DNA of 54,307 bases from an uncultured Verrucomicrobiota bacterium (GTDB lineage Bacteria > Verrucomicrobiota > Verrucomicrobiia > Opitutales > Intestinicryptomonadaceae), in the NCBI GenBank assembly GCA_949283955.1, contig CASDUP010000028.1:1-54307 (forward strand), given 5' to 3'. The notes below the pieces were generated by a model. That model was not told the origin of the DNA. It ran no database searches and saw nothing but the letters and a program-made list of their open reading frames with translations. The translations under genes were made by a program, and so were the position numbers. The first letter of the stretch is position 1. Each line of letters opens with the position of its first letter. This document shows positions 1 to 8,841 of this stretch, piece after piece.

Positions 1-1
1 A

Positions 2-2197
2 TTCGATATTCTTCCATTTTCCGACGAAGTTTTAGATTGGCACGAATTTTCCGCAAAGAAATTCAGGCAGTCTGAAAGTTTGATGTTCCTTATTTCAGCC
101 GATAAAAACGCTCGTGAAGCGGCATTGGAACTTTCGGGCAAAATAGAAGCTCTCGGAGGAAAAATAGAAAACAAGCGTTCCGAAAATGCCGACATGCTCT
201 CTTCGACCCCCTTTTTATTCCGCGAAGAGCACGTGGAAGATTTGAAATCGAGAATATCCCCCGAAAACGTTCGAAAATTTGCCAATGAAGCGGCAAAGGC
301 CAACCGATCTGCATTTTTTTCCGCCGGGGCAATGCTGAGAAATCCATGCGGTGTACTTACGGCACCATTCGAATCTGCCATGAAGGAATTGTCCGGAGGC
401 ATGGATAGTAAAAGTTTTGAGAGGGGAATAATTTTTAAGGGAGACAAACTTGCGTTTTTTTCCGCAAAATTTAAGGAGAATTCAGCGGATTCGGACTCGA
501 GCGAAGTTCTCGTGGAAAAAGTGAAGCAAGTAATAAAAAGCCTCGAAAAAAAGTACCCCGACATAAAAATATCCTTCGCCGGAGCGTATAGAATAAGCGC
601 CGACAACGCAAAAATCGCCTCTTCCGACGCCTCCTCCTGCTTGGTTTTTACACTCATAGCAGTGTTTGTTCTATGCCTGCTTTCCTTCAAGGAGCCTATA
701 AAATCCCCTCTGGCTCTTCTGCCTTCGGCAGTAGGAGCGGCAGCGGCTTTCGCCGCGGTAGCGTTGGTTTTCGGAGAAATATCCGCCATTTCAATAGCGT
801 TCGCCTCCATAGCCACCGGAGTTGGAATGGACTACGCCATACACTTGATATTGAAGTCGGAAAATTCCGCTGACAATCTCCCCGCCACGGAAGCTCGAAT
901 AGGAAAAGATTTGTTTAGGCCAATCCTTACCGTTTCAGGAACGACCGCAATAGGGTTTGTAGTAATGTGCCTATTTGGAGAAATCGTGCAAATAGGACTC
1001 TTTGGGGCTGTAAGCATAGTAGTTTCTGCGACATTCTGCCTGACATTTCTTCCGGCTCTCTTGTCGGGAAACAGGAAATATCGCCTCCCTCCAACCCTCT
1101 TCGACTCCCTTTCGAATAAAATATTCTTCGCAAAAAACAGAAAGCCTGCCTTGCTGTTTGCGCTGCTGGCAACTCTTGCGGCAATTCCGTTTGCCTTGAA
1201 TGTGAAATTCGACGGAAATCCCGCCTCATTAAGCGCTCTTGAGGATAGTTCGGCGAAGGATTCTTCGGAGATAAAGAAATTTTTGGGAAAGTCGAAATCG
1301 TTTGTAATATCGAAGGGTAAAACACTCGACGAAGCTCTCATTGAATCCGAAAAATTGTCGAAACTGTCGGCTAAAAAACTCGGCGCAAAAGTGTTCGACA
1401 TATCGAAAATATTTCCCCACGAAAAGTTGAGAGGCGAAAATATCTCCCGCTGGAGAGCTTTTTGGGAGAACGGAAGATTCGAAGCTTTCGAGAAGAATCT
1501 CCTCTCCGAAGGGAAGAAATCCGGAATATCCCCCAAAGCGTTTCGATTCGCCCTTGATTCGATAAAAAATCCAAAACCCCAAACGGAAAAAGCTCTCGAT
1601 TTCTTATCCCCTATCATTTCGGTGGACAATGACGGAGCGGCAGTTCTTGCCGAAGTTTTCGAAACAAAAATTCCCCCAAAAAAATTTGCGGAATTCGTCT
1701 CGGAAAATTTCCCGAACTCTTCGTACATAGGAAGCGATTTTCTAGGCGAACACATATCGGAAAAAACTTTTAATTGGCTTGTGCGCTTCGCTTTGATTTC
1801 GCTTTTGGCAGTCTCTGCATACCTTAGGATTTGCCTGAAAGATTGGAAATCTACAGCATTGGTGCTGCTTCCCGTCATGGTAGGGTTATGCTGGAGCTTT
1901 GGAATTATGGGTGCATTGCAAATTCCGATAAATATGGTCAATGTGATATTTGTCATATTTTCCGTATGCATAGCCCAAGATTATGCAGCCTTCCTAGTAT
2001 TTGCCCGGCGTTCAAAATCGGAACTTCCCGTTTCTGCTATAACTCTATCCGCCCTGACCACTATAACCGCCTTCGGGAGTTTGGCGTTTGCAAGGCATCC
2101 AATGCTCTCTTCTCTCGGAAGCGCCGCAGCAATTTCTATATTTGCTATATTTGTCGCCACGCTTGCCATCATTCCAAACGCAGATAAAAAGAAATGA
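2..2197 (+). CDS. MMPL/RND-superfamily lipid exporter, 5'-truncated by the window edge
   Basis: The reading frame is open to the left edge, so the TTG at 80 is not the true start and the N-terminus lies outside the window. The visible part has the second half of a periplasmic domain, a first bundle of membrane helices with a G-x-x-x-D-Y motif (GVGMDY, near 820-840), a second soluble domain and a second helix bundle with the matching motif AQDY (near 1975-1985). This duplicated layout, with an Asp in the helix of each half, is typical of MMPL/RND proton-driven exporters. Known aryl polyene clusters carry such an exporter beside LolA-like and HtrB-like proteins, as here, so export of the locus's lipid product to the outer membrane is the likely role (inference). 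It ends in an ATGA overlap with the next gene. Confidence 0.85.
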   Translation, partial: FDILPFSDEVLDWHEFSAKKFRQSESLMFLISADKNAREAALELSGKIEALGGKIENKRSENADMLSSTPFLFREEHVEDLKSRISPENVRKFANEAAKANRSAFFSAGAMLRNPCGVLTAPFESAMKELSGGMDSKSFERGIIFKGDKLAFFSAKFKENSADSDSSEVLVEKVKQVIKSLEKKYPDIKISFAGAYRISADNAKIASSDASSCLVFTLIAVFVLCLLSFKEPIKSPLALLPSAVGAAAAFAAVALVFGEISAISIAFASIATGVGMDYAIHLILKSENSADNLPATEARIGKDLFRPILTVSGTTAIGFVVMCLFGEIVQIGLFGAVSIVVSATFCLTFLPALLSGNRKYRLPPTLFDSLSNKIFFAKNRKPALLFALLATLAAIPFALNVKFDGNPASLSALEDSSAKDSSEIKKFLGKSKSFVISKGKTLDEALIESEKLSKLSAKKLGAKVFDISKIFPHEKLRGENISRWRAFWENGRFEAFEKNLLSEGKKSGISPKAFRFALDSIKNPKPQTEKALDFLSPIISVDNDGAAVLAEVFETKIPPKKFAEFVSENFPNSSYIGSDFLGEHISEKTFNWLVRFALISLLAVSAYLRICLKDWKSTALVLLPVMVGLCWSFGIMGALQIPINMVNVIFVIFSVCIAQDYAAFLVFARRSKSELPVSAITLSALTTITAFGSLAFARHPMLSSLGSAAAISIFAIFVATLAIIPNADKKK

Positions 2198-3054
2198 AAA
2201 TGGATCGCAAATGGAGAGGAAAATCCTACGGGGGGAAGTTCGGCACTTCATGCTTCGCAACCCTTTTGAGGATTGGAATGTTTCCGGCGTACATTCTTTT
2301 GATTTTTGTGGCGGCATTTTTTGTGTTGCGCCGCCGCAAGGCGCTCGAAGGTTCGGCAAAATATTTGGAATTGAAAAGAAGGGCTATATTTCCGGAAATC
2401 TTTAAGTTGGCGTACTCCTTCGGAATCTGCATGCTCGACAAAACCGCATATATGTCGGGTTCAAAAAAGATAAAGTGCGAAGACGGAAATGTTCGGAATA
2501 CAGCCCTAAAAATATTGGCAAAAAACAATGGCGTTTTATTTTTGACTGCCCATGTAGGAGGCTGGGAAATGGCCGGCTCAAAATTGACAGAATACAAGAG
2601 GGAGACGGCGGCAATAGGAGAACTCGAAGAGGATTCGGAAGTTGAAAGCGCGATAAAGCCTTCGAGAAAGATACCAAAGATGAAAATGTCCTCAAATCCC
2701 TCCGACACGCTTGGGCTGGTCGAGGCGTTTGGAGTTCTAAGAAGAGGCGGTGTGGCGGCAGCCCATGGGGACAGATACGCGGGAGGGCGTTTTGCAAAGA
2801 TAAATTTTTTGGGAAAACCAGCAAAAATGCCTCTTTCTCCGTACATTTTAGCCGCCAAGGCAAAATGCGCCGTAATTCCCGTGGTATGCCTGAGAAAAAA
2901 GCTCTTCTTCTACGAAGTCGAAGCCGGAGACCCCATGTATCCGAAAAACACAGCCGACGCCGAAAAAGGCGCAGAAATGTTTGCGAAATTTCTCGAGGAG
3001 AAACTGGACAAATATCCGTATCAGTGGTTCAACTTTTACGATTACTGGGATTAG
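2194..3054 (+). CDS. HtrB/LpxL-like lysophospholipid acyltransferase of the polyene-type cluster
   Basis: This 286-residue protein has one hydrophobic segment near residues 28-45, followed by the acyltransferase motif H120-x4-E125 (AHVGGWE). That is the catalytic His/Glu signature of the lipid A late acyltransferase (HtrB/LpxL) superfamily. The C-terminal YPYQWFNFYDYW stretch is like the acyltransferases of aryl polyene loci. It probably sits on the inner membrane and joins the finished acyl chain to a lipid anchor; the acceptor cannot be read from the sequence. The ATG overlaps the stop of the exporter gene (ATGA, 2194-2197), which fixes the start and suggests translational coupling. A gap of 37 nt follows before the carrier protein gene. 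A true lipid A enzyme is less likely in this context. Confidence 0.8.
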   Translation: MKMDRKWRGKSYGGKFGTSCFATLLRIGMFPAYILLIFVAAFFVLRRRKALEGSAKYLELKRRAIFPEIFKLAYSFGICMLDKTAYMSGSKKIKCEDGNVRNTALKILAKNNGVLFLTAHVGGWEMAGSKLTEYKRETAAIGELEEDSEVESAIKPSRKIPKMKMSSNPSDTLGLVEAFGVLRRGGVAAAHGDRYAGGRFAKINFLGKPAKMPLSPYILAAKAKCAVIPVVCLRKKLFFYEVEAGDPMYPKNTADAEKGAEMFAKFLEEKLDKYPYQWFNFYDYWD

Positions 3055-3091
3055 GTTTGAAAAAGTGCAAATAAAATTAGAGATTTTGAAA

Positions 3092-3355
3092 ATGGACAGG
3101 GAAAAATTTTTATCCGAGTTAAAAGGCAATATTGTGGGAGCCCTGAATTTGGGCGGAATATCCACCGACGAAATAGGAGACGATTCAAAACTTTTCGCGG
3201 AGGACGGTCTTGGATTGGATTCAGTCGACGCGCTGGAGCTCGTGGTAATGCTTGAGAGCAAGTACGGAGTTTCGATTGATAGAAGCGACGACGCAAAATC
3301 CATTTTCGACTCACCCAACACCATCGCCGACTACATCATCTCCAAGGGAAAATGA
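3092..3355 (+). CDS. Acyl carrier protein dedicated to the polyene-type cluster
   Basis: This is an 87-residue acidic protein with the phosphopantetheine attachment motif LGLDSVDALEL, the modified serine being S44. I chose the ATG at 3092 because the protein then begins just before the first helix and has normal ACP length; the frame stays open further upstream, but that would add about 37 residues inside the acyltransferase gene. The sequence is clearly different from the housekeeping ACP at 10283-10537 ([10 protein letters not shown]), so the window encodes two carriers. Its gene overlaps the ketosynthase gene by ATGA, so this ACP is the likely carrier of the growing chain for the two neighbouring ketosynthases. 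Confidence 0.9.
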   Translation: MDREKFLSELKGNIVGALNLGGISTDEIGDDSKLFAEDGLGLDSVDALELVVMLESKYGVSIDRSDDAKSIFDSPNTIADYIISKGK

Positions 3356-5361
3356 GCCTTACTCCCGCCATATTGTCGGTTGGCATGGTAAGTTGCGCCG
3401 GTCGTGGTTTGGAATCGGCGGGAGCCATTCTGGACGGGAGACGTTTTTTGTCCAAACTATCTGTTGCCGAAAGCAGAAAGCACTCCGAAAAGCTCGTCGG
3501 AGAAGCTAAAATTTCGAAATGCGGGAAGCTGTCCAGATGCGCTGCCATGCTTATGTCGGCATTGGAAGACGCCTTTGACGGGATTCCAAAATGCGATCCG
3601 AAAATGTTGTCGCTGTGGTTTGGAACGAGCATAGGTGGAATTTGGGAAACCGAAAACATGCTCGAAAAAAAATTCCTGGAAGGAGGAAAAGAAAATCCGG
3701 AAATCCTAAAAAGCTACGAGTGTTCTACGATAGCCGAGCTTGCCGCAAAAAAAATAGGATCGATGGGCGAATGCGCGACATACTCCACTGCCTGTTCGAG
3801 CTCTTCGCTTGCTCTTGCCCGGGCGTGTTCGGCAATAGAAACCGGAGAGTGCGAAGTGGCGGTCGTCTGCGGAGCCGACGCTCTCTCCCGAATAACGGTA
3901 AACGGGTTCGGATCTCTTTTGCTTCTATCCGAAGGCGTGTCGAAGCCTTTTGCGGAAGATAGAGACGGAATAAATCTCGGAGAGGCTGCTGGAGTTGCAG
4001 TAATATCCTCGGAAGACTTCGCCCTCAAAAGAGGAGCTGAAATTATGGCCTACATAAGCGGATGGAGCTCCACCTGCGACGCATACCACCCCACAGCTCC
4101 GCGTCCAGACGGGGAGGATTTGGCAAGAGCAATGTCGGAGTGCCTATCGGGAGCCCAGACAAAACTTTATCTTGCGCACGGAACCGGAACCATCGGAAAC
4201 GACGCCGCCGAGCTTGCCGCCATCTCGAGAGTATTCGGAGGGGAAAAGCCAAGGACTATTTCCGTCAAAGACAAAATAGGACATACGCTTGGAGCTAGCG
4301 GCATAGTAAACATGATTGTGGCTCTGGAAGAGATGAAGAGATCGGGGGAAAGTAGCGCCTTGTTTTCCTCGATAGGATTCGGGGGAAATAACTCGTGCGC
4401 CCTGCTTTCTTCGAGCCCATCGAAAACAGCTCCGAAAAAAATCGAACCTCTCTATATTTATGGAGCGGGACTTTCCCATTCTGAAGCAGGAAATTTGCGC
4501 GATGAGAGCGACATTTTAAAAGAAGTACCCCCACTAAAAAAACGAAAGTGGGCAAAACTTCAAAAAATGGCTCTCGAAGCCGCAAATTCGGCCCTCGAAA
4601 ACGCGGAAATATCCGCGCCGCCGACAAGAATAGGAGTATGCCTCGGAACGGGTCTTGGAATGGTCTCAGAAACCGCAAAATTTCTCGAAAGCTACATATT
4701 GAAGGGAGAAGCCCTGCCCACTGCATTCACGAATTCCGTGCATAACGCCTGCTCCTCTCTCTTGTCCCAACAAAAGGGATTTAGAGCTCTCAACGGAGCG
4801 GCCACGGCAAAGGAAGTCTCTTTTGAAGCCGCCCTAAAAGAGGCATGGGGAGAAATCGCCACAAATCGCGCGGACGCCTTTTTAATCGGCGGAGCGGACG
4901 AAATATCTCCCTATGCGGAGAGATTTCTCAAAAAAAGAGGAGAATCTACCTCGGATATTTCGGAACTTGCTTGCGTCTATTTCGCGGGAAAATTCGGAGT
5001 TTGCCTTTCGAAACCCCTCGCAAAAATAACTTCGTGTTCCCTCGCAAGATCCGAGAGAAATCCGAAGGACGAGCAAAAAATCTTCGAGAAATTTCTATTG
5101 TCCGAAAATCTCTCCCTGCCCTCCTTAAAAAAAATATTTTTATTCTTCGGAGGAGAAAGGAAGAGAAAGTTTGCCGACTCTATCGCGTCGCTTTTTCCCC
5201 CCGAAAATGTCGACTACCCGCAAAGCCGCCTCGGGAAGAACTATTCGCTGTCGGCCACGGCAATCCGCGAAGCTATCGAAATGGGAGGGCGTGGAATTTT
5301 CGCATCGTGCTCGTTTGCCTCTTCGGGAATGAGATCCTACACTATTTTCGAAATATTATGA
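3352..5361 (+). CDS. Ketosynthase fused to a chain-length-factor-like domain (669 aa)
   Basis: Residues 1 to about 360 form a complete beta-ketoacyl synthase with the Cys-His-His triad: C148 in STACSSSS, H276 in HGTGT and H311 in KDKIGHTLGASG. Residues about 370-669 form a second, degenerate ketosynthase-like half. It contains the SVHNACSS motif seen in small KS-like proteins of aryl polyene clusters (the Ketoacyl-synt_2 or chain-length-factor type). Where the nucleophile elbow should lie it reads NGAATAKEVSFEAAL, with no cysteine, and no HGTGT is present. The second half is therefore likely structural and sets chain length. In known aryl polyene systems the KS and its chain-length partner are separate proteins; here they are one chain of roughly KS plus 300 residues. 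ATGA overlaps join it to the ACP gene before and the LolA-like gene after. Confidence 0.88.
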   Translation: MSLTPAILSVGMVSCAGRGLESAGAILDGRRFLSKLSVAESRKHSEKLVGEAKISKCGKLSRCAAMLMSALEDAFDGIPKCDPKMLSLWFGTSIGGIWETENMLEKKFLEGGKENPEILKSYECSTIAELAAKKIGSMGECATYSTACSSSSLALARACSAIETGECEVAVVCGADALSRITVNGFGSLLLLSEGVSKPFAEDRDGINLGEAAGVAVISSEDFALKRGAEIMAYISGWSSTCDAYHPTAPRPDGEDLARAMSECLSGAQTKLYLAHGTGTIGNDAAELAAISRVFGGEKPRTISVKDKIGHTLGASGIVNMIVALEEMKRSGESSALFSSIGFGGNNSCALLSSSPSKTAPKKIEPLYIYGAGLSHSEAGNLRDESDILKEVPPLKKRKWAKLQKMALEAANSALENAEISAPPTRIGVCLGTGLGMVSETAKFLESYILKGEALPTAFTNSVHNACSSLLSQQKGFRALNGAATAKEVSFEAALKEAWGEIATNRADAFLIGGADEISPYAERFLKKRGESTSDISELACVYFAGKFGVCLSKPLAKITSCSLARSERNPKDEQKIFEKFLLSENLSLPSLKKIFLFFGGERKRKFADSIASLFPPENVDYPQSRLGKNYSLSATAIREAIEMGGRGIFASCSFASSGMRSYTIFEIL

Positions 5362-5924
5362 AACGAATTCTTTGGACTATCGTCGGATTGGGACTTTTTT
5401 CGCCCCTCCTTTCGGATACGGTAAAAAACCTCCGAATGGAAATAGAGTCGACTAAGATCTCCGAGTTTTTCGAGGAACCGAGCGTCTCCAAAATAACGGC
5501 CGAAGCCGACACCCAAGGCAGGCTCAGATGGGCCACGAAATCTCCGTTCGAATCGGAAATAATAGCAAACGACGACGGAGTATTCCAATTCGAGAAAACG
5601 GACGGCAAGTGGATGCAGGTAGATTTGCCCGCCTCTTCCGAATTGAGGGAATACATTTCAAAGATCGCTTCGGCCGCGCTCGGAGACTACTCCGGATTCG
5701 ATTCGAAGAAAATATCCCCGCAAAAAATCGAATTGTATCCCAAGCCTGAATCTCAGAGAAAACACGTCAAAAAAATTCTCATCGAATTGAATTCTGAAAA
5801 TTTCCCGGATAATATAAAAATCTTTTTCTCAAACGGTGACCTCTCCGTATTGAAATTCCTAAAATGCGAAAAAAATGTCGAAGGAATCGACTTTTGGAAA
5901 TATCCGACAAAACTGAAAAAATGA
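5358..5924 (+). CDS. LolA-like periplasmic lipoprotein/lipid carrier of the cluster
   Basis: This 188-residue protein begins with a hydrophobic signal (residues about 4-19, ending near LLSDT). The rest fits a LolA-type half-barrel fold: a TAEADTQGRLRW strand pair followed by a FQFEK...GKWMQVDLP stretch resembling outer-membrane lipoprotein carriers. LolA-like proteins of this type recur in aryl polyene loci and are thought to carry the lipid across the periplasm. The start at 5358 overlaps the stop of the ketosynthase gene (ATGA); a longer in-frame extension upstream is antisense-like noise inside that gene. The family call rests on the pattern and the context, as pairwise similarity within this family is low. 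Confidence 0.68.
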   Translation: MKRILWTIVGLGLFSPLLSDTVKNLRMEIESTKISEFFEEPSVSKITAEADTQGRLRWATKSPFESEIIANDDGVFQFEKTDGKWMQVDLPASSELREYISKIASAALGDYSGFDSKKISPQKIELYPKPESQRKHVKKILIELNSENFPDNIKIFFSNGDLSVLKFLKCEKNVEGIDFWKYPTKLKK

Positions 5925-6457
5925 CGCGCTTTCGCAATCTGCTTTTGCTCTTGTTTGTCTTTCCGGTTTGTTGCACGACTTATCGGGAGGAATCCCCCTC
6001 CCCGCTCGACGGGCGGTATTTTTCCCTCGGGAAAGTATCGTATATGCAGAGGGGAATCTTGGAGACGGAAAGCGGCAAAATAGCCGTGGAAATCCGCTCC
6101 GAGCGCAGAAAAAATGGAGACCACGCCATGGAGTTGAGCTCCAATTCGGCCGCGCTTGCCAGAGTCGTTTTGGACAAAAACGGTTTGGTGAAATACTCCG
6201 AAGGTTCGGAATTTCTTCCGAGGGAATTTGTCGATAAATTCGTCGTAAGGGATTTTAGATCCGCACTCGGATTCGCTCCCTCAAACGGAGCCGAAATCTT
6301 GTCGGAAAACTCCGCAAAAAAAATCGTCTCGGAAAATTACTCGGCGAAATTCGACGATTACAGAAACGTCGATGAAAATACCGCAGTTCCATTCAAAGCA
6401 GAATTTCGCAGTCCAAGGCATTTTTTGTCGCTCAAAACGGTAAAGATTTTCAAATGA
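5921..6457 (+). CDS. Putative exported lipoprotein of the cluster (DUF3261-like)
   Basis: This 178-residue protein has an N-terminal hydrophobic segment followed by VCCTTY, suggesting a lipoprotein signal with the modified cysteine at about residue 17 or 18, although the residues before it (FVFPV) do not make a canonical lipobox. The mature part is mainly polar, with strand-like segments and no catalytic motif I can recognise. Aryl polyene clusters usually carry a small outer-membrane lipoprotein of the DUF3261 type between the exporter or LolA genes and a ketosynthase gene, which matches this position. The start is fixed by the ATGA overlap with the LolA-like gene; another ATGA overlap leads into the next ketosynthase gene. 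The family assignment is inference from context. Confidence 0.55.
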   Translation: MTRFRNLLLLLFVFPVCCTTYREESPSPLDGRYFSLGKVSYMQRGILETESGKIAVEIRSERRKNGDHAMELSSNSAALARVVLDKNGLVKYSEGSEFLPREFVDKFVVRDFRSALGFAPSNGAEILSENSAKKIVSENYSAKFDDYRNVDENTAVPFKAEFRSPRHFLSLKTVKIFK

Positions 6458-8712
6458 GTTCCATGAAATTCAAAGTTCCCGAAAACTGCCTTCCCGAAGA
6501 AGTGATGATTACGGGAATCGGAATACTTTCCCCCATCGGAAATTCCCCTGCGGAAGTTCTCTCGTCCCTTATCGAAGGGAGAGACGGCATAGGAATAGCG
6601 TCTAAAATAGACGTATCAAAATTCTCCTCCAAGCTTTGCGCCGAAGTCAAAAACTTCGACTTTAAAAGCGAAATGACCCCGGAAGAACTGGAAACCTTTG
6701 ACGAACCATACTACCGAATGGCAATAACAACCGCAGGGATGGCTATGCGCGACGCCGGCATAAGCCCGGAAGAAATAGTACATTCGGCCGCAGTTTTGGG
6801 CACATGCAACGCGGGCATGAATTCGGCGGAAGCGGAATATTTGGCGGAATACTCCAATTCAAGCATGAAGTTCGATTCCAGACAGCAGTTCGAATCGGAA
6901 TATTGTGCGCTGGTCAAAGCGGTTTCATCGTCGCTAAAAATAGGAGGGGAAATATATCTCGTAAGCACGGCGTGCTCGAGTTCCACAAGCGCAGTGGGAT
7001 TGGCTTTCGAGCTGGTAAGGAGAGGCAGATGCGACCTGGTTTTGGCGGGCGGGGCGGACGCCGTATCCCTTGCAAATTACGCGGGTTTTAACGCATTGAA
7101 AGTGGTTTCGCCCGAAAAGACGGCGCCCTTCTCCCTTCCTGTTGGAATGAACATTGGAGAGGGCGCCTGTTTTTGGATTATGGAAAGCGCAAAAAGAGCT
7201 CTCGGACGCGGAGCGGCTTGCTACGGCAAAGTGGTGGGATTTGCCACGAGCGGAGACGCCCACCACCCGACGCGTCCCGACCCGCGCGGAGACGGCGCAT
7301 ATAGAACCATGCGAAACGCCCTATCCGACTCCGGAGCCGAAATATTCGATATAGGCTGCATAAACGCGCACGGATCCGGAACAGAAGCAAACGATAGATC
7401 CGAAACAAAGGGAATAATCCGCCTAACAAAGGGAGCCGAGATTCCTTTCACGTCGACAAAATCCTACCACGCACACTGCATGGGAGCAACGGGAATAATA
7501 GAGGCTACCTGCCAGCTATTGTCCATGAATTCAGACTTCGTTCCGCCAACTCTCAGAAATTCGGGAACCAGGCCCGGTTGCGAAATTTCGGCGGTCGGAG
7601 GAGCGGGCTTAAAAAAATCCTACTCGTGCTTTTTATCCGCAAATTACGCTTTCGCTGGAAGCAATTCGGCTATAGCGGTCGCAAAGCCGGATTTTAAAAA
7701 TTTTAAGCCAAAAAATCTAGCGGACTTCCCCGTAATTACGGGTTGCGGAATGCTTACTCCGTTTGGAGCGGGAGAAATTTTGTCGAACAACGCCTGCGAA
7801 AGCAAAGAGTTTAAAGGCGGAATTGCAAAGGTAAACCTTCCAAATCTAAGAACCTTCGACAGGCGCATAGATTTCGACGGAATGAACAGAATAGCGGCTA
7901 TGGCCACCATAGCGGCAAAATTTGCGCTGGACGAAGCCGGAGTTCGGATAAGAAGGGAGGAAGAGGAATCCGTTGGAATGGTGGTTGGAATTTGCAGAGG
8001 TTCCCCGAAAGACAGCCACATGAGGTCCGTATTGCTCGACGAAAATCGAAAAGGAGATATAGCATGCTTTTCAAATGTCACGGCAAACGCACCTTCCGGA
8101 TGGGTCTCAAAAGCATTCGGAATTAAGGGGGAAAACACCACTCTCGCCTCCGGATATAACTGTTCTCTTCAAGCTCTCGCTCTGTCGGCGGACATGGTTA
8201 GATGGCGCAAATCAAACAAGATGGTTGCCATATCGGCGGACGAAATTTCAGATCTGCAAATAAAATCCTACAGGAGGGCTGGAATTCTGTTTGAAGGAGG
8301 TCCGATTTTATCTGAGGGATCTGCGGCAGTGTTGCTGGAAAGCGAAAAAAGCGCTTCGGAGAGGGGTGCTAAAATTTTAGGAAAAATAATTTCGTGCGCT
8401 TCGGCAGCGGACACATGCGGATTTATGGACTCCGAACCGACAGGAGTAATACGGGCGGCATGTTTGGCACTGGAACGCGCCGGACGCACTCTCGACAGTG
8501 TCGATTTAATCGTATCTCCAAAGCCTGGAGACTTCGCATCTCCGCTAAGCAAACCGGTGTTGCACCCTCCCTGGGTTGGATTTGCCGAGAGTTCCTCCGC
8601 CCTCCAAGCGCTTATTTTTGCGCTAAAAACCGAGCATAACAAAACCATTCTCTGCCTTTCGTCGGGAGGAATTACGGGAAACAACTTCGCTGTTTTAATC
8701 GATATTCCCTAA
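6454..8712 (+). CDS. Double ketosynthase: intact KS fused to a degenerate KS-like half (752 aa)
   Basis: The N-terminal half (about residues 15-410) is a full ketosynthase with C174 (VSTACSSST), H306 (NAHGSGT) and H341 (KSYHAHCMGATG). The C-terminal half (about 420-752) repeats the fold: it opens with VITGCGMLTPFGAG, parallel to MITGIGILSPIGN of the first half, and keeps a cysteine at the elbow (C570, SGYNCSLQAL). The HGTGT position is replaced by VSPKPGD and the second histidine region is disrupted. The second half therefore probably cannot decarboxylate the extender normally and may act as a chain-length factor. The arrangement resembles a KS/CLF heterodimer joined in one chain. It is the last gene of the + run, about 180 nt before the end of the converging fabF. 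Confidence 0.88.
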   Translation: MSSMKFKVPENCLPEEVMITGIGILSPIGNSPAEVLSSLIEGRDGIGIASKIDVSKFSSKLCAEVKNFDFKSEMTPEELETFDEPYYRMAITTAGMAMRDAGISPEEIVHSAAVLGTCNAGMNSAEAEYLAEYSNSSMKFDSRQQFESEYCALVKAVSSSLKIGGEIYLVSTACSSSTSAVGLAFELVRRGRCDLVLAGGADAVSLANYAGFNALKVVSPEKTAPFSLPVGMNIGEGACFWIMESAKRALGRGAACYGKVVGFATSGDAHHPTRPDPRGDGAYRTMRNALSDSGAEIFDIGCINAHGSGTEANDRSETKGIIRLTKGAEIPFTSTKSYHAHCMGATGIIEATCQLLSMNSDFVPPTLRNSGTRPGCEISAVGGAGLKKSYSCFLSANYAFAGSNSAIAVAKPDFKNFKPKNLADFPVITGCGMLTPFGAGEILSNNACESKEFKGGIAKVNLPNLRTFDRRIDFDGMNRIAAMATIAAKFALDEAGVRIRREEEESVGMVVGICRGSPKDSHMRSVLLDENRKGDIACFSNVTANAPSGWVSKAFGIKGENTTLASGYNCSLQALALSADMVRWRKSNKMVAISADEISDLQIKSYRRAGILFEGGPILSEGSAAVLLESEKSASERGAKILGKIISCASAADTCGFMDSEPTGVIRAACLALERAGRTLDSVDLIVSPKPGDFASPLSKPVLHPPWVGFAESSSALQALIFALKTEHNKTILCLSSGGITGNNFAVLIDIP

Positions 8713-8841
8713 AAAAGCGAAAATTTCCCGAGTGCATCTCTAAAAATTTTTCGACGAAAAAATCTCAATCGGTTTTACTAAAAAATCCCTCTCCTCGCAA
8801 ATCTTCAAAACTCCGCTCAAGCTTTCCCAAACAAAGCTTTC

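Noticed and set aside
832..1971. 379-aa open frame on the - strand inside the exporter gene
   Set aside because: It is antisense to a clear MMPL protein, has no recognisable motif and is low in typical membrane or fold pattern; it is a shadow frame.
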